64,000 nucleotides of DNA from positions 26,101 to 90,100 of the IMG/VR virus record IMGVR_UViG_3300042988_000510; one strand, written 5' to 3'. The notes below the pieces were generated by a model. It had not been told where the DNA came from, did no database searches, and saw only the letters and a program-made list of their open reading frames with translations. The position numbers and the translations under genes are program-made. Numbering within the stretch: position 1 is the first letter of the stretch; each line of letters begins with the position of its first letter. The DNA comes from a virus. This document shows positions 1-6,548 of the stretch, piece by piece.

Positions 1-3
1 TAC

Positions 4-18
4 AATAGCACTGCTAGT
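4..18. promoter_or_regulatory. Operator-like palindrome (AATAGCANTGCTATT family), first copy
   Basis: The site reads AATAGCACTGCTAGT, one mismatch from a perfect 15-bp palindrome. It lies 22 bases before the first start codon. The same palindrome recurs at 9588, 11516 and 63118, where it sits in or next to sigma70-like promoter hexamers. Here the last bases (TAGTTA, 15-20) could be a -10; the matching -35 would lie outside the window. It is probably the operator of a phage regulator. Confidence 0.6.
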
Positions 19-39
19 TAACTGGAAAGGAGATGAACT

Positions 40-375
40 ATGTGGTTGTGCTTAAAAGAAGGATTTCTGTCGATTGTTGATAAGGATGTTGCCGAGGGTC
101 AGTTGTTGGTTCGGTCGCGGGTCAAGGAGCACATCACCCGCTACTGGCCTGACGCCGATGTAAAGCGGACGCCTGGTACTCATCGGGACTACCTGTACCG
201 GGCCAGTATCAGCCGAGATGATGTTGCCAAAGTGATTGCGGATTACGTCATGAACGACATCTCCGAGGGCAACTTCAAGGCGTCGGTCACGGATCGCAAG
301 CTCCATAGGGTGCTCATGCGGGCTTGGGGCGTGTTTGCTGAACTGCAGGAGATACCTCCGTACTCTGACGGGTAA
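40..375 (+). CDS. Conserved phage protein of unknown function (111 aa)
   Basis: It starts at an ATG preceded by a strong GGAAAGGAG Shine-Dalgarno. The N-terminus MWLCLKEGFLSIVDK resembles a family of small phage proteins found near replication genes, from memory, without an assigned function. No membrane segment or signal peptide is visible; the protein is soluble and mixed in charge. It is the first gene after the palindromic operator at 4-18, directly upstream of the sliding clamp, so it probably belongs to the early or replication block. I do not recognise a domain that would give a role. Confidence 0.75.
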   Translation: MWLCLKEGFLSIVDKDVAEGQLLVRSRVKEHITRYWPDADVKRTPGTHRDYLYRASISRDDVAKVIADYVMNDISEGNFKASVTDRKLHRVLMRAWGVFAELQEIPPYSDG

Positions 376-424
376 GACCTTGTGGCCAGTGCGGTTTCTG
401 TGTTGGCCATCCTGTCTTGTGGTA

Positions 425-442
425 AAATACCAGCAAAGCTAT
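425..442. promoter_or_regulatory. Degenerate operator-like site before the clamp gene
   Basis: The sequence AATACCAGCAAAGCTATT keeps both ends of the palindrome seen at 9588 and 11516 but has extra bases in the centre. A weak TTGTGG / TATTCA pair surrounds it with 17-bp spacing. It lies directly before the clamp start codon, so a promoter here would leave almost no leader. It may be coincidental. Confidence 0.3.
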
Positions 443-447
443 TCATC

Positions 448-1551
448 ATGATCATTACGGCAACACGCGAAACCCTGCTTGGCCCGCTGACGGCGGCCAT
501 GCCGGCGGTCAAGAAATCGACCCTACCGATCCTCAGCAACATGCTGCTGGACGCGCAGGCCGATGGCTTGCACATAACGGCCACCGATCTGGACACGCAG
601 ATTCGGTGCATGGTGGATGTCACCACTGAGCAACTGGGTGGTGTCACTCTGCCTGCTCGCAAGCTGCTGGACATCGTCAAACTGGCGCCAGCGGGCTCGA
701 CCATCAAACTGGCTACTGCCGATCTGGGCAAGCTCCGGGTGCAGGCGGGACCGTCGCGGTACACGCTGGCCACGTTGCCAGTTGAGAACTTCCCATCGTT
801 CGACCCGGGCGACATCATGCAGACGCTGGAGTTGCCGGCCGATGTCCTGTTGAAGGCGTTCAAGCGGGTGTCCTTCTGCGCGGCGGTCAACGACGTGCGC
901 TACTTCCTCAACGGGGTGGCGATTCGGCTGTTGGCGCATGAACTCGAGACGGCGGCCAGTGACGGTCATCGGCTGGCCGTGATGCAAACCCCATTGGCCG
1001 AACCGCCGGATGTCCCGAGCGACAGGCACCGCATCCTGCCCCGTGATTCGGTGCTGGCCATGATGAAGTTCCTGGCTGATGCCAAGACGGGCGCGGTCAA
1101 GCTCCAGATCGGGGACCGCACTGCGAGTATCACCATCAGTGATCAGCAGTTCTCGACCCGGCTGGTTGAGGGCGCTTATCCCAACATTCAGCGGGTCATA
1201 CCCAAGGACACCACGACGCACTTCATCGTGCCTGTGGCCGATATGCTGGCGTCGATTGCCAGGGCCGGCGTCGTCAGGGAGGGCAAGGACAACCCCATCC
1301 AGGTAGCCATCGAGCAGGACTCCCTGACCATCGAGGCGGCCAATGCTGCAGGCGATGATGCGCGGGAGGTGCTGCCAATCAATCTGGATGGCACTCCACT
1401 GACGTTGGGCTTCAACGGCAGCTATCTGGCCGAGTCGCTGGGTCAAGTCGATGCCGATACCGCCGAGTTCAAACTGCGGGATAACTCCGGGCTGGTGCTG
1501 GACCCCAGTGAGCCGGGGTGGCTGTCGGTTGTCATGCCGATGCGGTTATGA
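448..1551 (+). CDS. dnaN-like: DNA polymerase III beta sliding clamp homologue
   Basis: The 367-aa product matches the bacterial beta clamp in length and layout: three clamp repeats, with the N-terminal segment TLPILSNMLLDA typical of DnaN and the C-terminal PSEPGWLSVVMPMRL matching the conserved clamp tail that ends in MPMRL. The clamp is a ring that tethers the replicative polymerase to DNA. I chose the ATG at 448 over an upstream TTG/GTG (382) because it places the N-terminus (MIITATRETL) where clamp proteins normally start. No good Shine-Dalgarno is seen. A phage clamp suggests partly self-sufficient replication or a decoy for host clamp partners. The stop overlaps the next ATG (ATGA). 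Confidence 0.93.
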   Translation: MIITATRETLLGPLTAAMPAVKKSTLPILSNMLLDAQADGLHITATDLDTQIRCMVDVTTEQLGGVTLPARKLLDIVKLAPAGSTIKLATADLGKLRVQAGPSRYTLATLPVENFPSFDPGDIMQTLELPADVLLKAFKRVSFCAAVNDVRYFLNGVAIRLLAHELETAASDGHRLAVMQTPLAEPPDVPSDRHRILPRDSVLAMMKFLADAKTGAVKLQIGDRTASITISDQQFSTRLVEGAYPNIQRVIPKDTTTHFIVPVADMLASIARAGVVREGKDNPIQVAIEQDSLTIEAANAAGDDAREVLPINLDGTPLTLGFNGSYLAESLGQVDADTAEFKLRDNSGLVLDPSEPGWLSVVMPMRL

Positions 1552-1700
1552 CCATGAAAGTCTGGGAGCAACGGTCGTGGCTGGCCCTGGTGATTTCATC
1601 GATTGCCTATACGGGCCACCATCCTGGTATTGCGTTGTACTGGTCTGTGATGGCATTGCTCTGTTGGGTGTTGAGTATGCGCCTTGAGCGTGACCCATGA
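1548..1700 (+). CDS. Small membrane protein (50 aa)
   Basis: This short gene starts inside the clamp stop (ATGA overlap) and its own stop overlaps the deaminase start, so it is translationally coupled on both sides. The sequence has two hydrophobic stretches (about residues 10-22 and 27-43, rich in I, A, L, V and W), consistent with a two-pass membrane protein. Function is unknown; small membrane genes between replication genes are common in phages. Confidence 0.55.
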   Translation: MTMKVWEQRSWLALVISSIAYTGHHPGIALYWSVMALLCWVLSMRLERDP

Positions 1701-2137
1701 ACCCTCTCAAGTTCATCCCTGTCGCCGAGGCTATGGCGGGTCTGTCCAAGGACCCGCGTACCAAGGTCGGCGCCATCGTGATTGATGACGACGGCAACAT
1801 CCTCTCGACCGGGTGGAACTCATTCCCGCGTGGGGTGGACGACGATCCTGTGCGGTACGCTGATCGAGAGGTTAAGAACCGGTTGGTTTCCCATGCGGAA
1901 TCCAACTGTGTATCGCAGGCTGCCCGCAACGGTGTCCGGCTGAAAGGCTCCAGCATCATCGTGACCGAGTTATTCCCCTGCTCCAACTGCGCCAAGCTGA
2001 TCATTCAAGCCGGCATCCGCCGGGTGTATGCCCCGGTCATGAAGTCACATCACAGTGACCAGTGGTTCGAGGAAAAGGCGATCTCCGATCTGATGTTCGG
2101 TGAGGCTGGGGTTGAGGTGGTGGAGTACGCGCAATGA
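1697..2137 (+). CDS. Deoxycytidylate (dCMP) deaminase
   Basis: This 146-aa protein has the zinc-dependent cytidine/deoxycytidylate deaminase signature: HAE at residues 66-68 (zinc ligand His and proton-shuttling Glu) and PCSNC with Cys95 and Cys98 as further zinc ligands. The N-terminal DPRTKVGAIVID is typical of the ComE/dCMP deaminase group. The enzyme turns dCMP into dUMP, the precursor of dTMP, supplying thymidylate for phage DNA synthesis. Some relatives act on other pyrimidine substrates, so exact specificity is inferred. It overlaps its neighbours by 4 bp, in one operon with the clamp. Confidence 0.9.
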   Translation: MNPLKFIPVAEAMAGLSKDPRTKVGAIVIDDDGNILSTGWNSFPRGVDDDPVRYADREVKNRLVSHAESNCVSQAARNGVRLKGSSIIVTELFPCSNCAKLIIQAGIRRVYAPVMKSHHSDQWFEEKAISDLMFGEAGVEVVEYAQ

Positions 2138-2349
2138 CGAGTGCAGTCAAGGCAGGTGAAAAAACACCCGTTAGGGTGATCTGGAGAACTGGTGACCTAG
2201 ACCAGTGGGAATACTTCTGGCTGATTGAGGCCGGCGAACACTGGGTCACGCTCCAGGGGCGCGATACGCCAGATGGCTTTAAGCATGTTGGGGACACCAT
2301 TATCGTTCCTGCGCGGGATATCCGTGACATGGTTGTGTGCAGCCAATGA
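2134..2349 (+). CDS. Hypothetical protein (71 aa)
   Basis: A short acidic/aromatic protein without a recognisable motif. It starts in an ATGA overlap with the deaminase stop and ends in another overlap with the small terminase gene. The spacing and codon use look coding, but no function can be assigned. Confidence 0.6.
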   Translation: MTSAVKAGEKTPVRVIWRTGDLDQWEYFWLIEAGEHWVTLQGRDTPDGFKHVGDTIIVPARDIRDMVVCSQ

Positions 2350-2960
2350 CCAAGAAAGCCAGTGAGTTGCGAGCCGATGCCGTCAAGGCAGGGAAGAAGA
2401 CTTACACTGGCAGTCCGTGTCGGAGGCATCCTGAGAACCGGGAGCGTCTGGCCAGCAACAACAATTGCATCATCTGCTCGAAGGAGAACTCTCGGGCGCG
2501 TCGGGCCGGTGGTCCAATCAAGGAGGGCGGCCGGCCTTCACTGTTGACCGACGAACTGACCATGCAATTGTGCCAAGCCATCGCGGCTGGCAACTACCTT
2601 GAGACGGCGTGCCAGTTTGCCGGGGTGCGTGTGGGCACGGTTCGGGAGTGGATTTTCATGGGCGTGAGGGCCGAGGACCCAACTGATCCGTATGCCGTGT
2701 TTGCCACCGCCATAAAAAAAGCCGAGGCTCAGGCCGAGATTCAGGGGGTCATGCGAATCCGCAAGGCATCCGAGGAAAGCTGGCAGGCCATGGCCTGGTG
2801 GCTGGAGCGGGCACGCAAGCCGAGGTGGTCACAGCATGTGCAAATTGACGTGAGGCAAATGTCTGATGAGGAACTCGCCGAGCTTATCCTTGGTGGACTT
2901 GGTGGCGGAGGCGCGGAGGCGGGGGATGTCCTTGCCTCCGGCGGTGGAGGCTCAACTTAG
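2346..2960 (+). CDS. Probable terminase small subunit with N-terminal zinc finger
   Basis: The 204-aa product lies directly before, and overlaps, the large terminase gene, the usual place for TerS. Residues about 24-43 have a C-x2-H...C-x2-C pattern (CRRHP and CIIC) that could bind zinc. The middle (GGRPSLLTDELTMQLCQAI to VRVGTVREWI) looks like a helix-turn-helix typical of small terminase subunits that bind the packaging site. The C-terminus is Gly-rich. TerS recognises phage DNA and recruits the large subunit. Identity rests mainly on position and the HTH. Confidence 0.75.
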   Translation: MTKKASELRADAVKAGKKTYTGSPCRRHPENRERLASNNNCIICSKENSRARRAGGPIKEGGRPSLLTDELTMQLCQAIAAGNYLETACQFAGVRVGTVREWIFMGVRAEDPTDPYAVFATAIKKAEAQAEIQGVMRIRKASEESWQAMAWWLERARKPRWSQHVQIDVRQMSDEELAELILGGLGGGGAEAGDVLASGGGGST

Positions 2961-4929
2961 GCAGGAGGCCAGCCGGCGCAGCATGTCCCTGGGTGGCGAC
3001 CAAGCCATCCTGATTCCGGAGGACATGACTTTTCGGGAGTGGTGCGAGACACTGGGCCAGCAGGGGCTTAAGGTCGATGGTCATGCGTTCACCCTGGCGA
3101 ATCGTCGGTCCCTGTGGGAAATCTACGACCACATCCCGACTCACGCCGAGGACGCTTTCGGCAAGACCCTGGTGCTGCAGAAGGGCGCACAGATGGGCCT
3201 GACGGTGTTCGAGATTCTGGCGAACCTCTACATGGCCATCAAGTTCGCCCCGTGCAAGGTGCTGATGTACCTCCCGGATCGCTCGATGGCGGCTTACAAA
3301 TCCTCGCAGCGGTTCATGCCGATCTTGCGGTCGGCGCCGAGCATCTACCCGCTGATCGCCACGGACGGGCGCAACGAGGGCAACACCCTGACCCGGGTCA
3401 TGCCGGGCCTGGGGTCGAATTTCCTGTTCCTGTGGACCTCTGGGCGCGACGGTGGCGTGACCGAGTCATTCCCGGGTGACGTCCTGTCGCTCGATGAATG
3501 CCAGGGCATGACGCTGGAGCAGATAGACCGGGTGCGGGAGCGATTGTCGGCTTCGCGCATCCGCTTCACGCTCATGCTCTCGACGCCGATGTACCCCGAG
3601 ATGGACGTCAATGCCCATTTTCTCAGGGGTACCCAGCACCGGTTCCACACGCGGTGCGGGTGTGACGATGGCGTAGTGCTCACTGACGTGTTTTTGCGGG
3701 CAGCCATCTCCAGTGCCGGCTCGCTGCCGATCAAGTACAACCGGGACCAGTATGACGGGGCGCCCGAGGATTTCGTCTACTTCTGCCCGACCTGTGATGC
3801 CTGGATACCCGATCCGCAGGCGGGTGAGTGGCGGCCGACGCAGCCCGAGGCGACGGCAATCAGCTACCACATGAGCCAGATTCTCAGCCCGACCGTGACG
3901 CCACGGGAAATGATGGAGGCATGGGGCGGGGCCAGGACCATCCCGCAGAAGGAGTCGTTCTTCCGGCGTAAGCTGGGCACTCCCTACATCGACCCCAGCC
4001 AGGCGCCGATCTCGCTGGATTTGCTGCGACGTTGCGTGCAGGAGGGTTTGCGACTGGGTGTTGGGTGGAAGAAGTCCGGCAAGCGCACGGTTATGGGTGT
4101 CGATCAGATGGGCTCGTTCTCCTGCGTCACCATTGCTGAGCGGCTGGATTGCGGCAAGATCGCGGTGATCCATGTGGAGGCAGTGTACGCGCTGGACCCC
4201 TGGTCGCGGCTGGACGAGTTGATGGTGGCCTATGGTGTGCAGATTTGCGTGGCCGAGCAGCTTCCAAGCATCGATTCGGCGCGGCAGTTCGCCAAGCGAT
4301 GGGAGGGGCGGGTGTTTCTCATCACGTCCTATGGTGACATGGAGGATATGGTGGTCTGGGGCGATACCGCGTGGTCCAAGACCGAGGTCAAGACCGACGA
4401 GGCGTTCCGCGACCGGCACACAGTCAGGGCCGATCAGTACCGGGTTATGTCCTGGGCGTTTGCCAGGTTGGCCGAGCAGTTCATCGTGTTCCCCGATCCG
4501 GCCGGCTTGCAGCAGGAGATACTTGAAGCTGGCATGGGTAAGGTCGGGCCGATCCTGGATATGGCATTCCTGCACTACACCAAGACCGGGTTGGTCATTG
4601 ATCAGGACGACGAGGAGCGCAAGACTCGGCGGCGTGTCATCAAGCTCGGCATGGACCCACACTTCAGTTTCGCGCTGATGGCCCTGTGCATCGGCTGGTT
4701 CCGGGCGCATGGCACCGCCACGTTCATCCTGCCGACCGAACCCACGGCTGCCCGGCTGGATATGCCGGGTCTGCCTGAGCACGTCGTCAGCGCGATTGAG
4801 GACGCTACGCAGCCGGGTACGTGCGGGGCTTGTGTCTCATTCGACGCGGCGCGGGGCTGGTGTACCGAGCGGAATCTTTTGGTCCGCAATATCGATCCGG
4901 CATGCGGGTTATTTGATTCCGGTGTATAA
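2926..4929 (+). CDS. Terminase large subunit (GpA-type ATPase/nuclease)
   Basis: The packaging motor protein. From the chosen start, an N-terminal ATPase has a Walker A-like QKGAQMGLT near residue 84 and a Walker B LSLDECQG near residues 186-190, as in the lambda GpA family, followed by a nuclease domain whose first acidic residue is likely the Asp in MGVDQMG near residue 389. The C-terminus (from about nt 4818) is a Cys cluster (CGAC...C...C) that may bind zinc. I chose ATG 2926 because GGAGG lies 6 nt upstream; ATG 2866 is in frame but has a weaker site. The gene overlaps the small subunit by 35 bp. Confidence 0.92.
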   Translation: MSLPPAVEAQLRQEASRRSMSLGGDQAILIPEDMTFREWCETLGQQGLKVDGHAFTLANRRSLWEIYDHIPTHAEDAFGKTLVLQKGAQMGLTVFEILANLYMAIKFAPCKVLMYLPDRSMAAYKSSQRFMPILRSAPSIYPLIATDGRNEGNTLTRVMPGLGSNFLFLWTSGRDGGVTESFPGDVLSLDECQGMTLEQIDRVRERLSASRIRFTLMLSTPMYPEMDVNAHFLRGTQHRFHTRCGCDDGVVLTDVFLRAAISSAGSLPIKYNRDQYDGAPEDFVYFCPTCDAWIPDPQAGEWRPTQPEATAISYHMSQILSPTVTPREMMEAWGGARTIPQKESFFRRKLGTPYIDPSQAPISLDLLRRCVQEGLRLGVGWKKSGKRTVMGVDQMGSFSCVTIAERLDCGKIAVIHVEAVYALDPWSRLDELMVAYGVQICVAEQLPSIDSARQFAKRWEGRVFLITSYGDMEDMVVWGDTAWSKTEVKTDEAFRDRHTVRADQYRVMSWAFARLAEQFIVFPDPAGLQQEILEAGMGKVGPILDMAFLHYTKTGLVIDQDDEERKTRRRVIKLGMDPHFSFALMALCIGWFRAHGTATFILPTEPTAARLDMPGLPEHVVSAIEDATQPGTCGACVSFDAARGWCTERNLLVRNIDPACGLFDSGV

Positions 4930-5113
4930 TAGCAATGCTCGCGTTATTCCGATTAGCAACTGTGGCAACTGCCAGCGGTTCGATCCGAAGAAGCTGGGCG
5001 CTTGCTGGGGGTATTGCCGGTTCCCCTTTCCGAAAAGCAAGCACACGGGGTTGACCATGAACACCGACACATGCCGGCACTGGACAAGGAGAGAACGTGA
5101 ACTTCACAGATGA
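4922..5113 (+). CDS. Small Cys-rich, possibly zinc-binding protein (63 aa)
   Basis: A GTG-started frame overlapping the terminase end and the start of the H-NS-like gene. It carries CGNCQRFDPKKLGAC, then C, then CRHW, a pattern close to the terminase C-terminal cluster (CGACVSFDAARGWC), so the two may share a zinc-binding module. The start is uncertain because no Shine-Dalgarno is evident. It could be a free-standing copy of the terminase tail domain. Confidence 0.45.
   Translation: MYNSNARVIPISNCGNCQRFDPKKLGACWGYCRFPFPKSKHTGLTMNTDTCRHWTRRERELHR
4928..4942. promoter_or_regulatory. Half operator overlapping the terminase stop codon
   Basis: AATAGCAATGCT keeps the left arm and centre of the phage palindrome but loses the right arm. 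It is embedded in the terminase stop codon, and a TATAAT lies at 4925-4930 just before it, though no good -35 is seen 17 bp upstream. A second half-site overlaps the sheath stop at 38946. Confidence 0.35.
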
Positions 5114-5468
5114 CAATGAGATATCGGTGCCTCCGGCCGAATTTTCCCTGCAAGTGATTGAGCATCTGGACCTGGAGGCGCTCCAGGCAGTGGCAGCCAA
5201 GGCGGCCGAGCGGCTGGATAAGGTGCTCGAGGAGACCAGGGTGCACGAACTGGCGATGCTGGACTCGCTGGCCAAGAAGTACGGCGCGACCGTAACTTGG
5301 CCCAAGACCAAGAAGTCCGTGCGTCCGCGTCCGCGCAAGCCGGCGCCGGTACGGTTCATCGATCCGGCCAATCCGGAGAAGACCTGGACCGGCCGTGGTC
5401 GACAGCCGAAGTGGCTGCAGTCGTATGTGGGTCAGGGCCGGGCTCCGAGTGAGTTTCTGGTGTCATGA
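5097..5468 (+). CDS. H-NS-like nucleoid-associated DNA-binding protein
   Basis: A GTG start follows a clear AAGGAGAG site. The N-terminal two-thirds is helical and charged (possible oligomerisation coiled coil, residues 20-65). The C-terminus has the H-NS family DNA-binding motif TWTGRGRQPKWL, preceded by a basic Pro/Arg/Lys linker. H-NS proteins bind AT-rich DNA and silence foreign genes; phage copies can silence host or phage genes or interfere with host H-NS. The stop overlaps the next start. I am fairly sure of the family and unsure of the role. Confidence 0.82.
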   Translation: MNFTDDNEISVPPAEFSLQVIEHLDLEALQAVAAKAAERLDKVLEETRVHELAMLDSLAKKYGATVTWPKTKKSVRPRPRKPAPVRFIDPANPEKTWTGRGRQPKWLQSYVGQGRAPSEFLVS

Positions 5469-5878
5469 TGGGTGAGCGTGCGGCCCAACACCTAATACAG
5501 AATCGCCTGCTTGATTATTTGCGATATCACCATGACGTGACGCCGGCTTCGGCCGCAAAGTCGCTGGGCCTTGATCGGCGTCAGGTGCAGGGCGAACTAT
5601 CGATTCTGGTTGGCCTGGGCCAGGTGTCGTCATCTGTGAACAGTCTCGGTGTGACCAGTTACAGGCTTGTGGAGGCAGTAGTGGAAACCAAACCAGAGCC
5701 CAGGCCGCGCAGTAAGCCGTTCTCGGCGACACGGGTGACTGGGGCTTACGTGAAAAATGGCAACCTGACCATTACGGTCAACCGACGGCTGAACGCCAGG
5801 AGCTTCACGATCAGCAAAAAGGATTTCGACGTGCTGGCGCAAATCTACGGGAAGTCGGGTGTGTTCGGTGATAGCTGA
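5465..5878 (+). CDS. Winged-helix DNA-binding protein (hypothetical)
   Basis: This 137-aa protein begins in an ATGA overlap with the H-NS-like gene. Residues about 10-60 (LIQNRLLDYLRYHHDVTPAS, then SLGLDRRQVQGELSILVGLG) look like a winged helix-turn-helix of the kind used in small transcription regulators. The C-terminal half is basic and could contact DNA. Placed beside the H-NS-like gene, it may be part of a small regulatory pair. No specific target can be named. Confidence 0.6.
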   Translation: MMGERAAQHLIQNRLLDYLRYHHDVTPASAAKSLGLDRRQVQGELSILVGLGQVSSSVNSLGVTSYRLVEAVVETKPEPRPRSKPFSATRVTGAYVKNGNLTITVNRRLNARSFTISKKDFDVLAQIYGKSGVFGDS

Positions 5879-5879
5879 A

Positions 5880-6161
5880 ATGACTCTGGCCCTGGCGGTG
5901 ACATCCTGCGGCTGGGGCCAGCAGCCGATGCTGGATGCGTATGGCAATTCGACCTGCGTCCAGGCGCAGACCGGTGAGTCCCGCAAGGTTGATGGCAGCC
6001 TGGCGGATTGCCCTACCGGCATGATCCCGCTGCTTACCCAGTATGGTCCTGCTTGTGTGCAGAAGGACACGGCGCAACCCTACTTCAACCAGACCGGCAG
6101 TTGCCCGAACGGCACGGCGCGGGGGCTGGATCGGTATGGGAATCGGGCGTGTTTGAAGTAA
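5880..6161 (+). CDS. Secreted or lipoprotein-like Cys-rich protein (hypothetical)
   Basis: The start is placed at ATG 5880, two bases after the preceding stop; in-frame GTGs at 5859 and 5868 are alternatives. The N-terminus MTLALAVTSC resembles a short signal segment with a lipobox-like VTSC. The rest has spaced Cys residues and two similar segments, LDAYGNSTCVQ and LDRYGNRACLK, an internal repeat. It may be exported, but the signal lacks the usual positive residues. Function unknown. Confidence 0.5.
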   Translation: MTLALAVTSCGWGQQPMLDAYGNSTCVQAQTGESRKVDGSLADCPTGMIPLLTQYGPACVQKDTAQPYFNQTGSCPNGTARGLDRYGNRACLK

Positions 6162-6178
6162 CTGAATGACTCAGGCCG

Positions 6179-6419
6179 ACCGGGAGCCACAGACTCAATC
6201 CCGGTACCAATTACGATGCGGAGTAGGTTGGGGGTTCCTGGCCGTTGCCGGGGGAACCCGGCCCGCATCACTTATTTGGGCTGGCAGTTGAGACCGGTCA
6301 TTGGGCCAATGGACGGAAAGCCACTCGCGGGGGAGCTACCGACAAGCCCTTAATCCCGGGGCGCTGCGCGGGTCGCCACCGCAAGCAGCCCGAATCGACC
6401 GCCGGAGCGTATCTCCGGC
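6179..6419 (+). ncRNA. Candidate structured RNA upstream of the tRNA gene
   Basis: The 268-bp gap between 6162 and 6429 has no convincing gene but is packed with stems: 6179-6185 with 6199-6205 (7 bp); 6215-6221 with 6263-6269 (7 bp) enclosing 6232-6238 with 6253-6259 (7 bp) and 6240-6242 with 6247-6249; a CATTG/CAATG hairpin at 6299-6311; 6363-6367 with 6385-6389, continued by 6368-6371 with 6379-6382; and 6401-6407 with 6413-6419 (7 bp, 5-nt loop). It directly precedes a tRNA and a late-promoter-like motif. It does not fold as another tRNA. Strand is assumed from the neighbours. Confidence 0.45.
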
Positions 6420-6429
6420 AACCAATGCC

Positions 6430-6505
6430 GCCGGGCTCGTTCAAACGGTAGGACGTCGCATCCGTAATGCGAATGTTGGGGGTTCGACTCCCTCGCCTGG
6501 CTCCA
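6430..6505 (+). tRNA. tRNA-Thr (anticodon CGT), CCA encoded
   Basis: A complete 76-nt cloverleaf. The acceptor is GCCGGGC (6430-6436) with GCCTGGC (6495-6501), then T73 and an encoded CCA. The D-arm is GTTC/GGAC with GG in the loop, the anticodon stem TCGCA/TGCGA with loop TCCGTAA, the variable loop 5 nt, and the T-arm GGGGG/CCCTC with loop TTCGACT. The anticodon CGT reads ACG (Thr), and the first two acceptor pairs G1-C72 and C2-G71 fit threonine identity. Position 33 is C instead of the near-universal U, so decoding efficiency is uncertain. Confidence 0.85.
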
Positions 6506-6508
6506 ACT

Positions 6509-6531
6509 TCGTGACGACATACTGACCAAAA
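6509..6531 (+). promoter_or_regulatory. Late-promoter-like TCGTGAC motif before portal
   Basis: TCGTGAC is followed by CA at positions 10-11 and TG at 15-16, as in the other copies; the terminal CAT is not kept. It begins right after the tRNA CCA, 40 nt before the portal start. Confidence 0.55.
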
Positions 6532-6548
6532 CACCATAGGGTCATCCC

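Noticed and set aside
3466-4782. Minus-strand open frame (438 aa) opposite terminase
   Set aside because: Antisense shadow of a strongly supported gene.
6179-6419. Additional tRNA genes or a GOLLD RNA
   Set aside because: No T-arm or anticodon arm fits, and GOLLD is several times longer.
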